NCBI GenBank assembly: GCA_934176955.1
Contig: CAKPOS010000006.1
Coordinates: 21,874 to 85,873 of the forward strand
DNA: 64,000 bases
Reading direction: 5' to 3'
Source of the DNA: an uncultured Bacilli bacterium
Lineage (GTDB): Bacteria > Bacillota_I > Bacilli_A > RF39 > UBA660
Part shown: positions 33,472 through 42,233 of the stretch, one piece after another
Layout: the number at the start of each line of letters is the position of its first letter
How positions within the stretch are numbered: position 1 is the stretch's first letter
Program-made: the position numbers and the translations under genes
Notes under the pieces: generated by a model
Databases searched by the model: none
What the model saw: only the letters and a program-made list of their open reading frames with translations
Told to the model about the DNA's origin: nothing

Positions 33472-35013
33472 ATGATGGAAAAAAAGTTTTATATTAGTAC
33501 AGCAATTGCTTATACAAGTGCTAAGCCTCATATTGGTAATACATATGAAGTTGTTTTGGCTGATGCAATTGCTCGTTATAAAAGATTACAAGGATATGAT
33601 GTTTATTTTCAAACTGGGACAGATGAACATGGAGAAAAAATTGAGATTAAAGCAAGAGAAGCTGGGGTAACTCCTCAAGAATATGTGGATAAGATTGCTT
33701 CTGAGATTAAGAATATTTGGGATATTATGAATACTAGTTATGATTATTTTGTTCGTACAACGAATACGGAGCATGAAAAGATAGTTCAAGAAATATTTAA
33801 AAAATTTTATGATCAGGGAGATATTTATAAGGGTGAGTATAGTGGTTTGTATTGTACGCCTTGTGAGTCATTTTGGACGGAAAGTCAATTGATAGATGGA
33901 AAGTGTCCTGATTGTGGTCGTGAGGTTAAGGAAGCTAAAGAGGAAGCTTATTTCTTTAGAATGAGTAAATATTCTAAATGGTTGGAAGAGTATATAGAAA
34001 GTCATCCTGGCTTTATTGAACCAGAGGTGCGTAAAAATGAGATTATGAATACTTTTATTAAGCCTGGTCTTCAAGATTTATGTGTATCTAGAACAAGTTT
34101 TAAGTGGGGAATTCCTGTTACTTTTGATGAATCTCATATTGTTTATGTTTGGATTGATGCTTTATCTAATTATATTACTTCTTTGGGATATCATCCTGAT
34201 GGAGAATGTGGGGAAGCATTTAAAAAGTATTGGCCTTGTGATATTCATTTGATTGGCAAGGATATTTTGAGATTTCATACAATTTATTGGCCAATTATGT
34301 TGCATGCTCTTTCTTTGACACTTCCAAGAAGAATTTTTGGTCATCCTTGGTTGTTATTTGGAAATGATAAAATGAGTAAGAGTAAGGGAAATATTGTTTA
34401 TGCTGATGACTTGGTAAATCAGTATGGAGTAGATGCAATTCGCTATTACTTGATTCATGAAATGCCTTTTGCTAGTGATGGTACTTTTACAAATGATTTG
34501 TTAGTAGAGAGTATTAATAGTAATTTGGCGAATGTTCTTGGTAATTTGGTTAATCGTACAATTGGTATGGTAAATAAATATTTTGATGGAGTAGTAGTAA
34601 ATAAAAATACTTCGGAAGAATTGGATATAGAGTTAAAGAATTTAGTTTTGAATACGAAGGAAATTGTTGAAGGTAAGATGGATAATTTAAGAATTGCTGA
34701 TAGTTTAGATGCTATATTTGATATTTTTAGGAGATGTAATAAATATATTGATGAAACTATGCCTTGGGTGTTAGCAAAAGATGAAGAGAAGAAAGATAGG
34801 CTATCTACTGTTTTGTATAATTTGGTTGAATCTATTCGTTTTGGTACAGTTTTACTTCAACCGTTTATGCCAGATACAGCGGCTAAAATTTTTAAACAAC
34901 TTAATACTGATAAGATTACTTATGATACATTAGATAAATTTGGGTATTATGAGAGTGGTACTCATGTAGGAGAGGCTCAAGTATTATTTCAACGAATTGA
35001 AGTGAAAAAATAA
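33472..35013 (+). CDS. metG: methionyl-tRNA synthetase
   Basis: Class I synthetase of 513 residues charging tRNA(Met). The HIGH-type motif is SAKPHIGN (about residue 17), a zinc knuckle CTPCESFW...CPDCGRE follows (about 128-151), and the signature lysine loop is KMSKSKGN (about 301). It ends after the anticodon-binding helical domain and lacks the C-terminal EMAP/Trbp111 dimerisation domain present in the about 660-residue B. subtilis protein. AAGGAGATGG precedes the ATG pair at 33472/33475. Confidence 0.96.
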   Translation: MMEKKFYISTAIAYTSAKPHIGNTYEVVLADAIARYKRLQGYDVYFQTGTDEHGEKIEIKAREAGVTPQEYVDKIASEIKNIWDIMNTSYDYFVRTTNTEHEKIVQEIFKKFYDQGDIYKGEYSGLYCTPCESFWTESQLIDGKCPDCGREVKEAKEEAYFFRMSKYSKWLEEYIESHPGFIEPEVRKNEIMNTFIKPGLQDLCVSRTSFKWGIPVTFDESHIVYVWIDALSNYITSLGYHPDGECGEAFKKYWPCDIHLIGKDILRFHTIYWPIMLHALSLTLPRRIFGHPWLLFGNDKMSKSKGNIVYADDLVNQYGVDAIRYYLIHEMPFASDGTFTNDLLVESINSNLANVLGNLVNRTIGMVNKYFDGVVVNKNTSEELDIELKNLVLNTKEIVEGKMDNLRIADSLDAIFDIFRRCNKYIDETMPWVLAKDEEKKDRLSTVLYNLVESIRFGTVLLQPFMPDTAAKIFKQLNTDKITYDTLDKFGYYESGTHVGEAQVLFQRIEVKK

Positions 35014-35034
35014 AAATAATTTGGAAAAATATGA

Positions 35035-35067
35035 ATAAAGTAGTTTTATACTTTATCAGTATTTTTT
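35035..35067 (+). terminator. terminator of metG
   Basis: ATAAAGTA (35035-35042) with TACTTTAT (35049-35056), then CAGTA and six Ts; the T tract is displaced, so strength is uncertain. Confidence 0.5.
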
Positions 35068-35241
35068 GTTTATGATAATTATTCGACAAATATTTCTTTT
35101 GAAAAGTGTTATTATTGATTTACAACATAAATGTGTAAATTTTTACGAAACACTTTTCTTTTATTTACATTAAAATATTGGTTTGCTATGATTGATGTAG
35201 TAGTTAAGCAGTTTAGTAGTTTAAGAAAGGAACGAAAAAGA

Positions 35242-35409
35242 ATGCTTAATAAAATTAAAAATCAAGAAAATATAATGATGATATTTTTTGTAGTAACACT
35301 ATTGTTTGTTGGAATTTATGCTGTTGTAAATCAAAATGTAATGGATGCTATTTACTTTTTTGTATTGTTGTATTATTTTTTTAGATTTTTAATGATTCGT
35401 AGGAAGTAG
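35242..35409 (+). CDS. small membrane protein, 55 residues
   Basis: Two hydrophobic segments (about residues 12-28 and 32-48) with a basic start and end (MIRRK). AAAGGAA lies nine bases before ATG 35242; the frame is open further upstream but without a ribosome site and partly within the metG terminator region. It precedes tatD by nine bases and is likely cotranscribed. Function unknown. Confidence 0.55.
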   Translation: MLNKIKNQENIMMIFFVVTLLFVGIYAVVNQNVMDAIYFFVLLYYFFRFLMIRRK

Positions 35410-35418
35410 AGGATTTTG

Positions 35419-36180
35419 ATGTTGATTGATACGCACTGCCATATTTTTACTGAATATTTTGAGGATATTGATGCGGTTATTGAAAGATGTAATCGTCATG
35501 GTGTTGGGATGATCATTGTTAATGGAACAAATCGTCGTGATAATGAAGAAGTGTTGTCACTTGTTAAAAAGTATGATATTGTGTATGGTGCTTTGGGAAT
35601 TCAGCCTGAAGAAATTGATGATTATACAGAAGAAAATTTGAAATTTATTGAAGAACATATTGATGATGATAAGATTCTTGCTGTTGGAGAAATAGGTTTA
35701 GATTATCATTATGAGTGTGATAAGGAACTTCAAAGAGAACTATTTAAGAAACAACTTAATATTGCTAAAAAGCATAATAAGCCTGTTATTATTCATAGTA
35801 GAGATTGTATTATGGAGACATATAATATTTTGAAAGAGACAGATGTAAAGGGAATTATGCATTGTTATAGTGGTAGCGTTGAGATGGCAGAAAAATTTAT
35901 TGATTTGGGATTTTTTCTTGGAATTGGAGGTGTAAGTACTTTTAAAAATGCAAATAAGATTATTGATGTCATAAAGAATATTCCTTTAGAATATATTGTA
36001 TTGGAAACAGATGCCCCTTATCTTTCTCCTGAACCATATCGTGGAAAGAGAAATGAACCTTGTAATGTTGATGTTATCTTGGAGAAAATTTGTAGAATAA
36101 AAGGTATTGATTATAAGGTTGTTGGTGATATTACAACCCGTAATGTTTTTCGCTTGTTTGACAAACAACTTAAATTATGA
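35419..36180 (+). CDS. tatD: TatD-family metal-dependent DNase
   Basis: TIM-barrel hydrolase of 253 residues with the metal ligands THCHIF (residues 5-9), GEIGLDYH (about 91), IIHSRD (about 128), MHCYSG (about 152) and ETDAPYL (about 196). The group, YabD in B. subtilis, removes 3' nucleotides from damaged DNA. metG-tatD is the same order as in Bacillus. ATG 35419 has AGAGGA upstream. Confidence 0.94.
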   Translation: MLIDTHCHIFTEYFEDIDAVIERCNRHGVGMIIVNGTNRRDNEEVLSLVKKYDIVYGALGIQPEEIDDYTEENLKFIEEHIDDDKILAVGEIGLDYHYECDKELQRELFKKQLNIAKKHNKPVIIHSRDCIMETYNILKETDVKGIMHCYSGSVEMAEKFIDLGFFLGIGGVSTFKNANKIIDVIKNIPLEYIVLETDAPYLSPEPYRGKRNEPCNVDVILEKICRIKGIDYKVVGDITTRNVFRLFDKQLKL

Positions 36181-36222
36181 TAAAATGTTAATTGCCTGAG
36201 AAATAAAATAAGAGGTGATTTA

Positions 36223-36921
36223 ATGAAGAAAATAGTATCTAATGTATTGATTGTGTCAACACAATTGATAGTTGGGGGTCTATTTTTGTTTATGTTATTT
36301 TCAAATAAAACTGAAGATAATAGAGTTGTAGTAGTAGAAAATAATAATTTAGATAAGATGGCTGATGCTGTTTCTGAACTTTTTGAAGTAGATCATGTAG
36401 TGAATGTAAATCAAGCTGAAGAAGATGCTAAAAAAGAGGAAGAATTAAAATCTGAACAACAAAGAATTGCAGAGGAAGAAAAAAGAAAAGCAGCAGAAGC
36501 TGAAGCGGCTAGAATAGCTCAAGAAGAGGCTAATCGTAAGGCTCAAGAAGAGGCTGCTGCTAAAAAGGCGCAGGAAGAAGAAGCTGCTAGACGAGCAGCT
36601 GCAGCTAGTAGTACTAGTGTTGAAGTTTTGCAAGCCTATGCTCATGATTTAGTTATTAATTCTTATGGATGGACTGAATCTGATTTTATTTCCCTTGTTG
36701 CTTTATGGAATAGAGAGTCTGGATGGAGAGTTACTGCTAGCAGTGGTAGTGGTGCTTATGGCATTCCTCAAGCTTTGCCAGGTAGTAAGATGGCGAGTGC
36801 TGGTAGTGATTGGGCTACGAATGGGGAAACTCAAATTCGTTGGGGCTTAAATTATATTAAGTCTACTTATGGTAGTCCGTCGGCGGCTTGGGCAAAGTTT
36901 CAAAGTAGTGGTTGGTACTAA
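36223..36921 (+). CDS. exported lysozyme-like (transglycosylase) protein with coiled coil
   Basis: An N-terminal signal anchor (about residues 8-26) is followed by an Ala/Glu/Lys-rich coiled coil (about 65-128) and a C-terminal lysozyme-like domain with WNRESGWRV (probable catalytic Glu, about residue 167), SGSGAYGIPQALPGSKM and the ending WAKFQSSGWY, as in small soluble lytic transglycosylases. It should cut peptidoglycan outside the membrane. It takes the place that yabE (an Rpf-like protein with a related catalytic domain) has in B. subtilis between tatD and ksgA. GAGGTGA serves as ribosome site. Confidence 0.85.
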   Translation: MKKIVSNVLIVSTQLIVGGLFLFMLFSNKTEDNRVVVVENNNLDKMADAVSELFEVDHVVNVNQAEEDAKKEEELKSEQQRIAEEEKRKAAEAEAARIAQEEANRKAQEEAAAKKAQEEEAARRAAAASSTSVEVLQAYAHDLVINSYGWTESDFISLVALWNRESGWRVTASSGSGAYGIPQALPGSKMASAGSDWATNGETQIRWGLNYIKSTYGSPSAAWAKFQSSGWY

Positions 36922-36945
36922 TATATGTACTATGATATTTAAAGG

Positions 36946-36977
36946 TAGAGAGTCTTTAGAGGCTTTCTATTTTTTTT
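36946..36977 (+). terminator. terminator after the lysozyme-like gene
   Basis: TAGAGAGTC (36946-36954) pairs with GGCTTTCTA (36961-36969) using two G-T pairs, followed by eight Ts. Confidence 0.75.
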
Positions 36978-37015
36978 AATTTTTGCTATAATATTTAAAG
37001 AAATTTGGTGATTTG

Positions 37016-37813
37016 ATGAATGAGTTTAAATTTAAGAAATCTTTAGGACAAAATTTTTTACAGGATAATAATGTTATCCACAAGATTGTGGATAGTGCAG
37101 AGTTGAATAGGGATACTTTATTGATTGAAATTGGTCCTGGTGGAGGAGCAATTACTAGATATACGGTTTCATTATGTGGACATGCTTTGTTATATGAAGC
37201 AGATAGTAGGTTAGAAGAAAATTTGAATGAACTTTTAAAAAGTAATGATAATTATTCAATTATTATTGGAGATTTTTTAAAGAGTAATTTAGAAGATGAT
37301 ATTAAGAAATATGATTATTCTAAAATTTATGTAGTAGCTAATCTTCCTTACTATATTACCACTCCTATTATTCTAAAATTTATCGATAGTGATGTTTTAC
37401 CTGATAAGATGATTGTAATGGTTCAAAAAGAGGTAGCGGCTAGATTGTCTGCATCTGTTGGAAGTCGTGATTATGGTTCTTTAACGGTATTTTTGAATTA
37501 TTATTATAATATTAAGAAACTATTTGATGTTAGTAGAAATTGTTTTATGCCTAAGCCTAATGTGGATAGTGCAGTTGTTTGTTTTGAATTAAAGAAAGAA
37601 AGAGAGCAAGTATTAGATATTGCTTTGTTTAAAAGGTTAGTTAAAGATAGTTTTTCTTTTAAGAGAAAGACGCTTCGTAATAATTTAAAGAATTATGATT
37701 TGAAGATTATTGAAAATGTATTGATGATGTATGGTTTTGATTTAGGGGTAAGGGCAGAAGCTTTGTCTTTAAAGATTTTTGTTGAGATGGCAAATGCTTT
37801 AGTTAAAAAATAA
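37016..37813 (+). CDS. rsmA: 16S rRNA dimethyladenosine transferase KsgA
   Basis: Dimethylates A1518/A1519 of 16S rRNA. The 265-residue protein has KKSLGQNFLQD (about 7-17), the SAM site IEIGPGGGAIT (about 40), and the catalytic NLPYYI (about 112-117). ATG 37016 or the preceding TTG 37013 may start; GGTGA is close to both. An extended -10 TGCTATAAT lies at 36984-36992. rnmV, which precedes ksgA in Bacillus, is absent here. Confidence 0.95.
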   Translation: MNEFKFKKSLGQNFLQDNNVIHKIVDSAELNRDTLLIEIGPGGGAITRYTVSLCGHALLYEADSRLEENLNELLKSNDNYSIIIGDFLKSNLEDDIKKYDYSKIYVVANLPYYITTPIILKFIDSDVLPDKMIVMVQKEVAARLSASVGSRDYGSLTVFLNYYYNIKKLFDVSRNCFMPKPNVDSAVVCFELKKEREQVLDIALFKRLVKDSFSFKRKTLRNNLKNYDLKIIENVLMMYGFDLGVRAEALSLKIFVEMANALVKK

Positions 37814-37871
37814 AATACTTATTTTTACTTTGATTTCTGTTAAAGAAGTTTAATAAAGATAAGTATTTTTT
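37814..37871 (+). terminator. terminator of ksgA, AATACTTAT type
   Basis: AATACTTAT (37814-37822) and ATAAGTATT (37859-37867) form a 9-bp stem with T run. Similar AxTACTTAT/ATAAGTA hairpins end several other genes in the window. Confidence 0.7.
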
Positions 37872-37924
37872 GTTTGTGTTGTTCTTTTTTTGATTATTAT
37901 TCATATAGTTAGATGGGTGGTTTT

Positions 37925-38689
37925 ATGATTAGAATCGGGGATTTTGTTACGAGAAAGTCTTATGGGAATGATATTGTATTTAAGGTTGTTGGAATTGAAG
38001 GAAACAATTGTTTTTTGTATGGAAGCTGTATTCGATTGTCTGCGGATAGTCCTCTTCAAGATTTGGTTTTGTATGATAAAGAAATTGATGATGATTTTGG
38101 TAGTGATTTTAGTGAGTATAAATCTCTTGATCGCCATGAATACTTTTATCTTCCTGGGAAAGTACTTCATATTGATGGGGATTCGGAATTTTTGTCTAAG
38201 TGTATGAATTTTTATAAAAGGAATCGGATTAAAGCTTATGGAGTTTTTTGTTCGGAGAGTGAGTTATCTTCGAAGATTGTTTCTTTTTTGGAAAAGTATA
38301 ATCCTGATATTGTAGTGATTACTGGTCATGATTCAATGTACAAAAGAGAGAGAGCTAATGGAAATTATAAGAATACGACAAATTTTGTTGAGGCAATTCA
38401 TGAGGCTAGAAAGTATGAAAAATCTCATGAGAAGTTACTGATTATAGCAGGTGCATGCCAATCTAATTATGAGGAATTGATTAAAGCGGGAGCTAATTTT
38501 GCTTCTAGTCCTAAAAGAATTAATATTCATGCATTAGATCCTGCTATTGTTGCTAGTTCTTTAGCTTTATCAGATAAAAATAATAATATTGATTTAATTC
38601 ATATTTTAGAGAAAACGAAATATGGGGCTGATGGAATGGGAGGTATTATTACTAAGGGTACAATGTATGTTGGTTATCCTAGAGAATAG
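37925..38689 (+). CDS. yabG: YabG sporulation-specific protease
   Basis: YabG trims coat proteins such as SpoIVA and SafA in the mother cell. The 254-residue protein starts MIRIGDFVTRKSYGNDIVFKV and contains DIVVITGHDSMYKRE, LIIAGACQSNYEELIKAGANFASSP (split here: LIIAGACQSNYEE, LIKAGANFASSP) and the ending KYGADGMGGI, all YabG hallmarks. It is about 35 residues shorter than the B. subtilis protein. GGGTGG precedes ATG 37925. Order ksgA-yabG-veg is as in Bacillus. Confidence 0.92.
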   Translation: MIRIGDFVTRKSYGNDIVFKVVGIEGNNCFLYGSCIRLSADSPLQDLVLYDKEIDDDFGSDFSEYKSLDRHEYFYLPGKVLHIDGDSEFLSKCMNFYKRNRIKAYGVFCSESELSSKIVSFLEKYNPDIVVITGHDSMYKRERANGNYKNTTNFVEAIHEARKYEKSHEKLLIIAGACQSNYEELIKAGANFASSPKRINIHALDPAIVASSLALSDKNNNIDLIHILEKTKYGADGMGGIITKGTMYVGYPRE

Positions 38690-38698
38690 GGGGTATAT

Positions 38699-38914
38699 AT
38701 GACGATTGATGCAATTCGTGATAATATAACAAATCATATGGGTAATGAAATTTCAGTTATTCATAACGAGGGAAGAAATCGTATTTTGGAATATCATGGA
38801 AAGGTAGTTGAGGTGTATCATAATATTTTTATTGTTTTAGATAATGGTGGGAAAAAAAGTTTTAGTTATCATGATATTTTGACAGAAACTGTAAAAATTT
38901 CTTTTAAATCGTAA
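38699..38914 (+). CDS. veg: Veg protein
   Basis: Small 71-residue protein (DUF1021) with the SH3-like stretch LEYHGKVVEVYHNIFIVLD and the ending ...SFSYHDILTETVKI. In B. subtilis Veg influences biofilm matrix gene expression through SinR and spore outgrowth. It follows yabG by nine bases behind a GGGGG site. Confidence 0.9.
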   Translation: MTIDAIRDNITNHMGNEISVIHNEGRNRILEYHGKVVEVYHNIFIVLDNGGKKSFSYHDILTETVKISFKS

Positions 38915-38941
38915 AATAATGGTAAATAAAGTTAAAAAATA

Positions 38942-38970
38942 TTGACAATTTTATTTTACTTTTATAAAAT
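38942..38970 (+). promoter_or_regulatory. promoter of spoVG
   Basis: TTGACA (38942-38947), 17-base spacer, TAAAAT (38965-38970). This is a sigma-A type promoter; I do not see the sigma-H type known for Bacillus spoVG. Confidence 0.7.
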
Positions 38971-39012
38971 GTAGTTAGAAAGTAACATTTCTAGAAGGAG
39001 AGTTGATACATA

Positions 39013-39270
39013 ATGAAGATTACTTCAGTTACTGTACACAAGATTGAAAAAGAAAATTCTCGTATGAAAGGAATTGCAGTTGTTACTCTTGATGATTGTT
39101 TTGTTGTTAAGGGTATTAGAGTTATAGATGGCGATAATGGTTTATTCATTGCAATGCCTAGTAAGACTACTGCTACTGGTGAGCATACTGATATAGCACA
39201 TCCTATTAATAAGGAAACACGTAAGATGTTCGAAGATGCTATTATTGAAGCTTACAATAACGCTGAATAG
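39013..39270 (+). CDS. spoVG: SpoVG, RNA-binding regulator
   Basis: The 85-residue protein reads MKITSVTVHKIE, AVVTLDDCFVVKGIRVIDG and LFIAMPSKTTATGEHTDIAHPI, a typical SpoVG (septation protein/RNA-binding regulator) of usual length. AGAAGGAG lies before the ATG. A T-rich hairpin region at about 39276-39315 separates it from yabP. Confidence 0.95.
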   Translation: MKITSVTVHKIEKENSRMKGIAVVTLDDCFVVKGIRVIDGDNGLFIAMPSKTTATGEHTDIAHPINKETRKMFEDAIIEAYNNAE

Positions 39271-39361
39271 AAAATCTTAGGAGACTACTGATATATTTAG
39301 TAGTTTCTTTTTTTTGTCATTATTTTTTATTATTAGCATATATCTTATTAGGAGGTACTTT

Positions 39362-39655
39362 ATGGACAAGGTAAAAGAAATGGAGTCTAGTTTTAATCAT
39401 GGAATATCGATTGCTGAGAGAAAGAATGTTTTGGTTACAGGGGTAAAGAAGATTGAGAGTTTTGATAAGGAGGAGTTTTTGATGGATACTACTTTAGGAT
39501 TTTTAAGTATTAAAGGAAATGGGTTAGAGATTATAAAGTTGGATACTTATCAAGGAAATGTTACAATTAAGGGAACTGTTGATAGTATTAATTATACGGC
39601 TAGTGATAACAAAAAGAAATCAGAGGAAAGTTTCCTTTCTAAGTTATTTAAGTAA
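39362..39655 (+). CDS. yabP: YabP sporulation protein
   Basis: The 97-residue protein (ERKNVLVTGVKKIESFDKEE, TTLGFLSIKGNGLEI, LDTYQGNVTIKGTVDSI) is a YabP family member; YabP and YqfC are small coat/cortex-related proteins needed for spore formation. ATG 39362 has AGGAGG nine bases upstream. Its stop overlaps the yabQ start by one base (TAATG). Confidence 0.9.
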   Translation: MDKVKEMESSFNHGISIAERKNVLVTGVKKIESFDKEEFLMDTTLGFLSIKGNGLEIIKLDTYQGNVTIKGTVDSINYTASDNKKKSEESFLSKLFK

Positions 39656-39933
39656 TGATTTTAAAGGTGCAGATTATTTCTTTATTATTTTCTTTTTGTT
39701 ATGGAATCTTTTTTTATTTATTGTTAGAGTTAAATTCTAAATTTTTATATTCTTCTCATATTATAGTTAGGATAGTAGTTTCTTTTTTGTTTGTAATGTT
39801 TCATACTTTATTATATTTTTTGGTTTTAATGAGAATTAATTATGGTTATCTTCATTTTTATTTCTTTTTATGTATTATTTTGGGGTATATTTTGTGTAAA
39901 GTGGTAATGAAAAAAATTGTAAAGAAGCAATGA
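39655..39933 (+). CDS. yabQ: YabQ spore cortex membrane protein
   Basis: The 92-residue protein has three to four hydrophobic segments and the YabQ-like start (LKVQIISLLFSFCYGIFFYLL). B. subtilis YabQ is an outer-forespore membrane protein required for cortex formation and is about twice as long. It is translationally coupled to yabP and precedes divIC, the Bacillus order. Confidence 0.8.
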   Translation: MILKVQIISLLFSFCYGIFFYLLLELNSKFLYSSHIIVRIVVSFLFVMFHTLLYFLVLMRINYGYLHFYFFLCIILGYILCKVVMKKIVKKQ

Positions 39934-39971
39934 TTATGCTATACTTATTTTAAGATAAGTAGGTGATAGAG

Positions 39972-40271
39972 GTGAAAAAAAGAAGAAAATATACTGTTAA
40001 GACAAAGGGTAGAATGTTTGTTATTATTCTTTTTTTTGGTGCAATTATTGCTACTTTAGGATATACTTTTTTTCTTGATTTAGGTCGCATTCATGAGATG
40101 AAGAAAGAAGAGAAAAGTTTAAATCAGGAAAAAAGCAAGTTACTTGATGAGGAAGAGACAATACAAGCGGATATTAAGAGATTGTCTGATCCTGAATATA
40201 TTGCTAGGTATGTAAGAGAGAAGTATATGTATTCTAAGGATGGAGAATTAATTTTAAGAATTGAAGAATAA
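39972..40271 (+). CDS. divIC: DivIC/FtsB-family septum formation initiator
   Basis: Bitopic cell-division protein of 99 residues: basic start, one membrane segment (about 14-33), a coiled coil (EMKKEEKSLNQEKSKLLDEEE) and the extracellular end with DPEYIARYVREKYMYSKDGE, typical of DivIC/FtsB. It joins FtsL and DivIB/FtsQ in the divisome. GTG 39972 follows AGGTGATAG; GTG 39963 lies inside that site. Confidence 0.92.
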   Translation: MKKRRKYTVKTKGRMFVIILFFGAIIATLGYTFFLDLGRIHEMKKEEKSLNQEKSKLLDEEETIQADIKRLSDPEYIARYVREKYMYSKDGELILRIEE

Positions 40272-40290
40272 TATTATTTTATACAATAGA

Positions 40291-40322
40291 AAAACTGGTA
40301 AGGGTTATTCCTTATCAGTTTT
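40291..40322. terminator. terminator between convergent divIC and ftsH
   Basis: AAAACTGGTAAGG (40291-40303) pairs with CCTTATCAGTTTT (40310-40322, one G-T). The right arm lies inside the last codons of ftsH, so the hairpin serves divIC mainly. Confidence 0.75.
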
Positions 40323-42233
40323 CTGTTCTTTATTAGATTTTGTTTCTTTTTTAGAAGAATCTTCATCAGTATTTTTTTCTTCTTCCTTATCTTCTTCGGT
40401 TGGAAGATGTCCTGTTTCTACTAAAGAGTCAATTTGTTCTTTGGTAATGGTTTCTTCTTCTAATAGAGTGTTTGCAATTAAATCTAATAAATTTTTATTT
40501 TCTTTTAAGATTTTTTTTGTTTTTTCATAGCATTCATTGATGATGCTACGCATTTCTTCGTCTATTTCATGGGCAACGATATCAGATATATTTCTGTTTT
40601 TTGTATAGTCTCTTCCTAAGAAGGTATTTCCTGATGGTTCTTCTAACATCATTGGTCCTAATTTACTCATTCCATATTCGGTTACCATGCTTCTAGCAAT
40701 TTTTGTTGCTTTTTTGAAGTCATCGTGAGCACCAGTAGTGATTTCTCCAAATTCGATTTCTTCAGCAACACGGCCACCTAATAAGCCTGAGATTGCTTCT
40801 AATAGTTCTTGTTTTGTGCTTGTGAATGTTTCTTCTTTTGGTGTCATCATTGTATATCCACCGGCTTGACCTCTTGGAATGATGGTTATTTTTTGAACAT
40901 CGTTAGCACCTTCTAATTTAAGACCAACAACGGCGTGTCCTGCTTCATGATAAGCAACTAATTTTTTTTCTTTGTCTGTATATTTTTTTGTTACTTTAGC
41001 TGGTCCCATGATAACACGGTCGGTTGCTTCGTCAATTTCGCTCATGGTAATTGCTTTTTTTCCTCTTCTTACGGTAAGTAGGGCTGCTTCATTTAATAAG
41101 TTTTCTAGGTCAGCTCCACTGAAACCTGGTGTTCTTTTAGCAAGATATTCTAAAGTAATATTTTTATCTAATGTTTTATTTTTAGCGTGTACTTTTAAAA
41201 TTTCTAAACGAGCGTTTTTATCTGGTAGTCCAACGGTTACTTGACGGTCAAATCGTCCTGGTCTAAGTAAGGCTGGGTCTAATACGTCTGGACGGTTAGT
41301 AGCAGCAATTACGATAATTCCTTCATGAGGTCCAAATCCATCCATTTCTGTTAATAATTGGTTTAGGGTTTGTTCTCTTTCATCGTGTCCTCCACCAAGT
41401 CCTGTTCCTCTTTGACGTCCAACTGCATCAATTTCATCAATGAAGATTAAACATGGGGCGTTCATTTTTGCTTGCTTAAACATGTCTCTTACACGAGATG
41501 CTCCAATTCCTACGAATAGTTCTACAAAGTCAGAACCACTAATGTAATAGAATGGTACTTTTGCTTCTCCAGCAACTGCTCTGGCAAGTAAGGTTTTACC
41601 TGTTCCTGGGGGACCTACTAGAAGTACTCCTTTTGGTATTCTTGCTCCCATTGCTTGGAATTTCTTTGGATTTTTTAAGAAGTCAATTAATTCTTTTACT
41701 TCTTCTTTTTCTTCTGTTAATCCGGCTACATCTTTGAAGTTAGTTTTTGTTCCTTCTTCTAATAATTTTGCACGAGATTTTCCAAAGTCCATTGATTTGT
41801 TGTTGCCTCCGATTTGTCTTGTGAATAGCCAGAATGTTGCGCCTACTAGGATTGCTAGTGGAATAATTTCTGTTAATACAGCTAGCCATTCAGAAGATTC
41901 GGGGTCTCTTTCAACATTTAGAGTAAATTTATTTTTATCAGCAGCATCTGTTATTTTAGAGATGAATTCGTCTGATTTTGGTAAAGTTAAAGTAAATGTT
42001 TCATTTTCATCATAATCTTTTAATTTTCCTGTTATTTCATATGTTTCACTTCTTGTTTTTGGAACGATATTTAATTCTTTAATTTCATTACTATCTAATT
42101 CTTTTATGAATTCATCATAGGTAAAATTGTTTACAGTGGTATTAAAGTTTTGAAATATTAGTAAACATACTATGATAAAACAGAAGAGAAATACATAGGG
42201 AAATAATCCTTTTTTTACTGTTTTATTATTCAT
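40305..42233 (-). CDS. ftsH: ATP-dependent membrane zinc protease FtsH
   Basis: Hexameric membrane AAA+ protease of 642 residues. Two membrane segments flank the extracytoplasmic domain (about 12-30 and 108-126); then Walker A GPPGTGKT, Walker B LIFIDEIDAVG, the second region of homology (ATNRPDVLDPALLRPGRFD in parts), and the zinc site HEAGH (about 428). The C-terminus is acidic and lysine-rich. ATG 42233 has GGAGG eight bases upstream and overlaps the tilS stop by eight bases, so the two are coupled, the same pair as in B. subtilis. Confidence 0.97.
   Translation of the reverse strand: MNNKTVKKGLFPYVFLFCFIIVCLLIFQNFNTTVNNFTYDEFIKELDSNEIKELNIVPKTRSETYEITGKLKDYDENETFTLTLPKSDEFISKITDAADKNKFTLNVERDPESSEWLAVLTEIIPLAILVGATFWLFTRQIGGNNKSMDFGKSRAKLLEEGTKTNFKDVAGLTEEKEEVKELIDFLKNPKKFQAMGARIPKGVLLVGPPGTGKTLLARAVAGEAKVPFYYISGSDFVELFVGIGASRVRDMFKQAKMNAPCLIFIDEIDAVGRQRGTGLGGGHDEREQTLNQLLTEMDGFGPHEGIIVIAATNRPDVLDPALLRPGRFDRQVTVGLPDKNARLEILKVHAKNKTLDKNITLEYLAKRTPGFSGADLENLLNEAALLTVRRGKKAITMSEIDEATDRVIMGPAKVTKKYTDKEKKLVAYHEAGHAVVGLKLEGANDVQKITIIPRGQAGGYTMMTPKEETFTSTKQELLEAISGLLGGRVAEEIEFGEITTGAHDDFKKATKIARSMVTEYGMSKLGPMMLEEPSGNTFLGRDYTKNRNISDIVAHEIDEEMRSIINECYEKTKKILKENKNLLDLIANTLLEEETITKEQIDSLVETGHLPTEEDKEEEKNTDEDSSKKETKSNKEQKTDKE

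Noticed and set aside
33472..35013. T-box leader for metG or serS
   Set aside because: No TGGNACCGCG core or AGTA-GA specifier region upstream of either gene; the structured RNA before metG ends in a terminator and metG has its own promoter.
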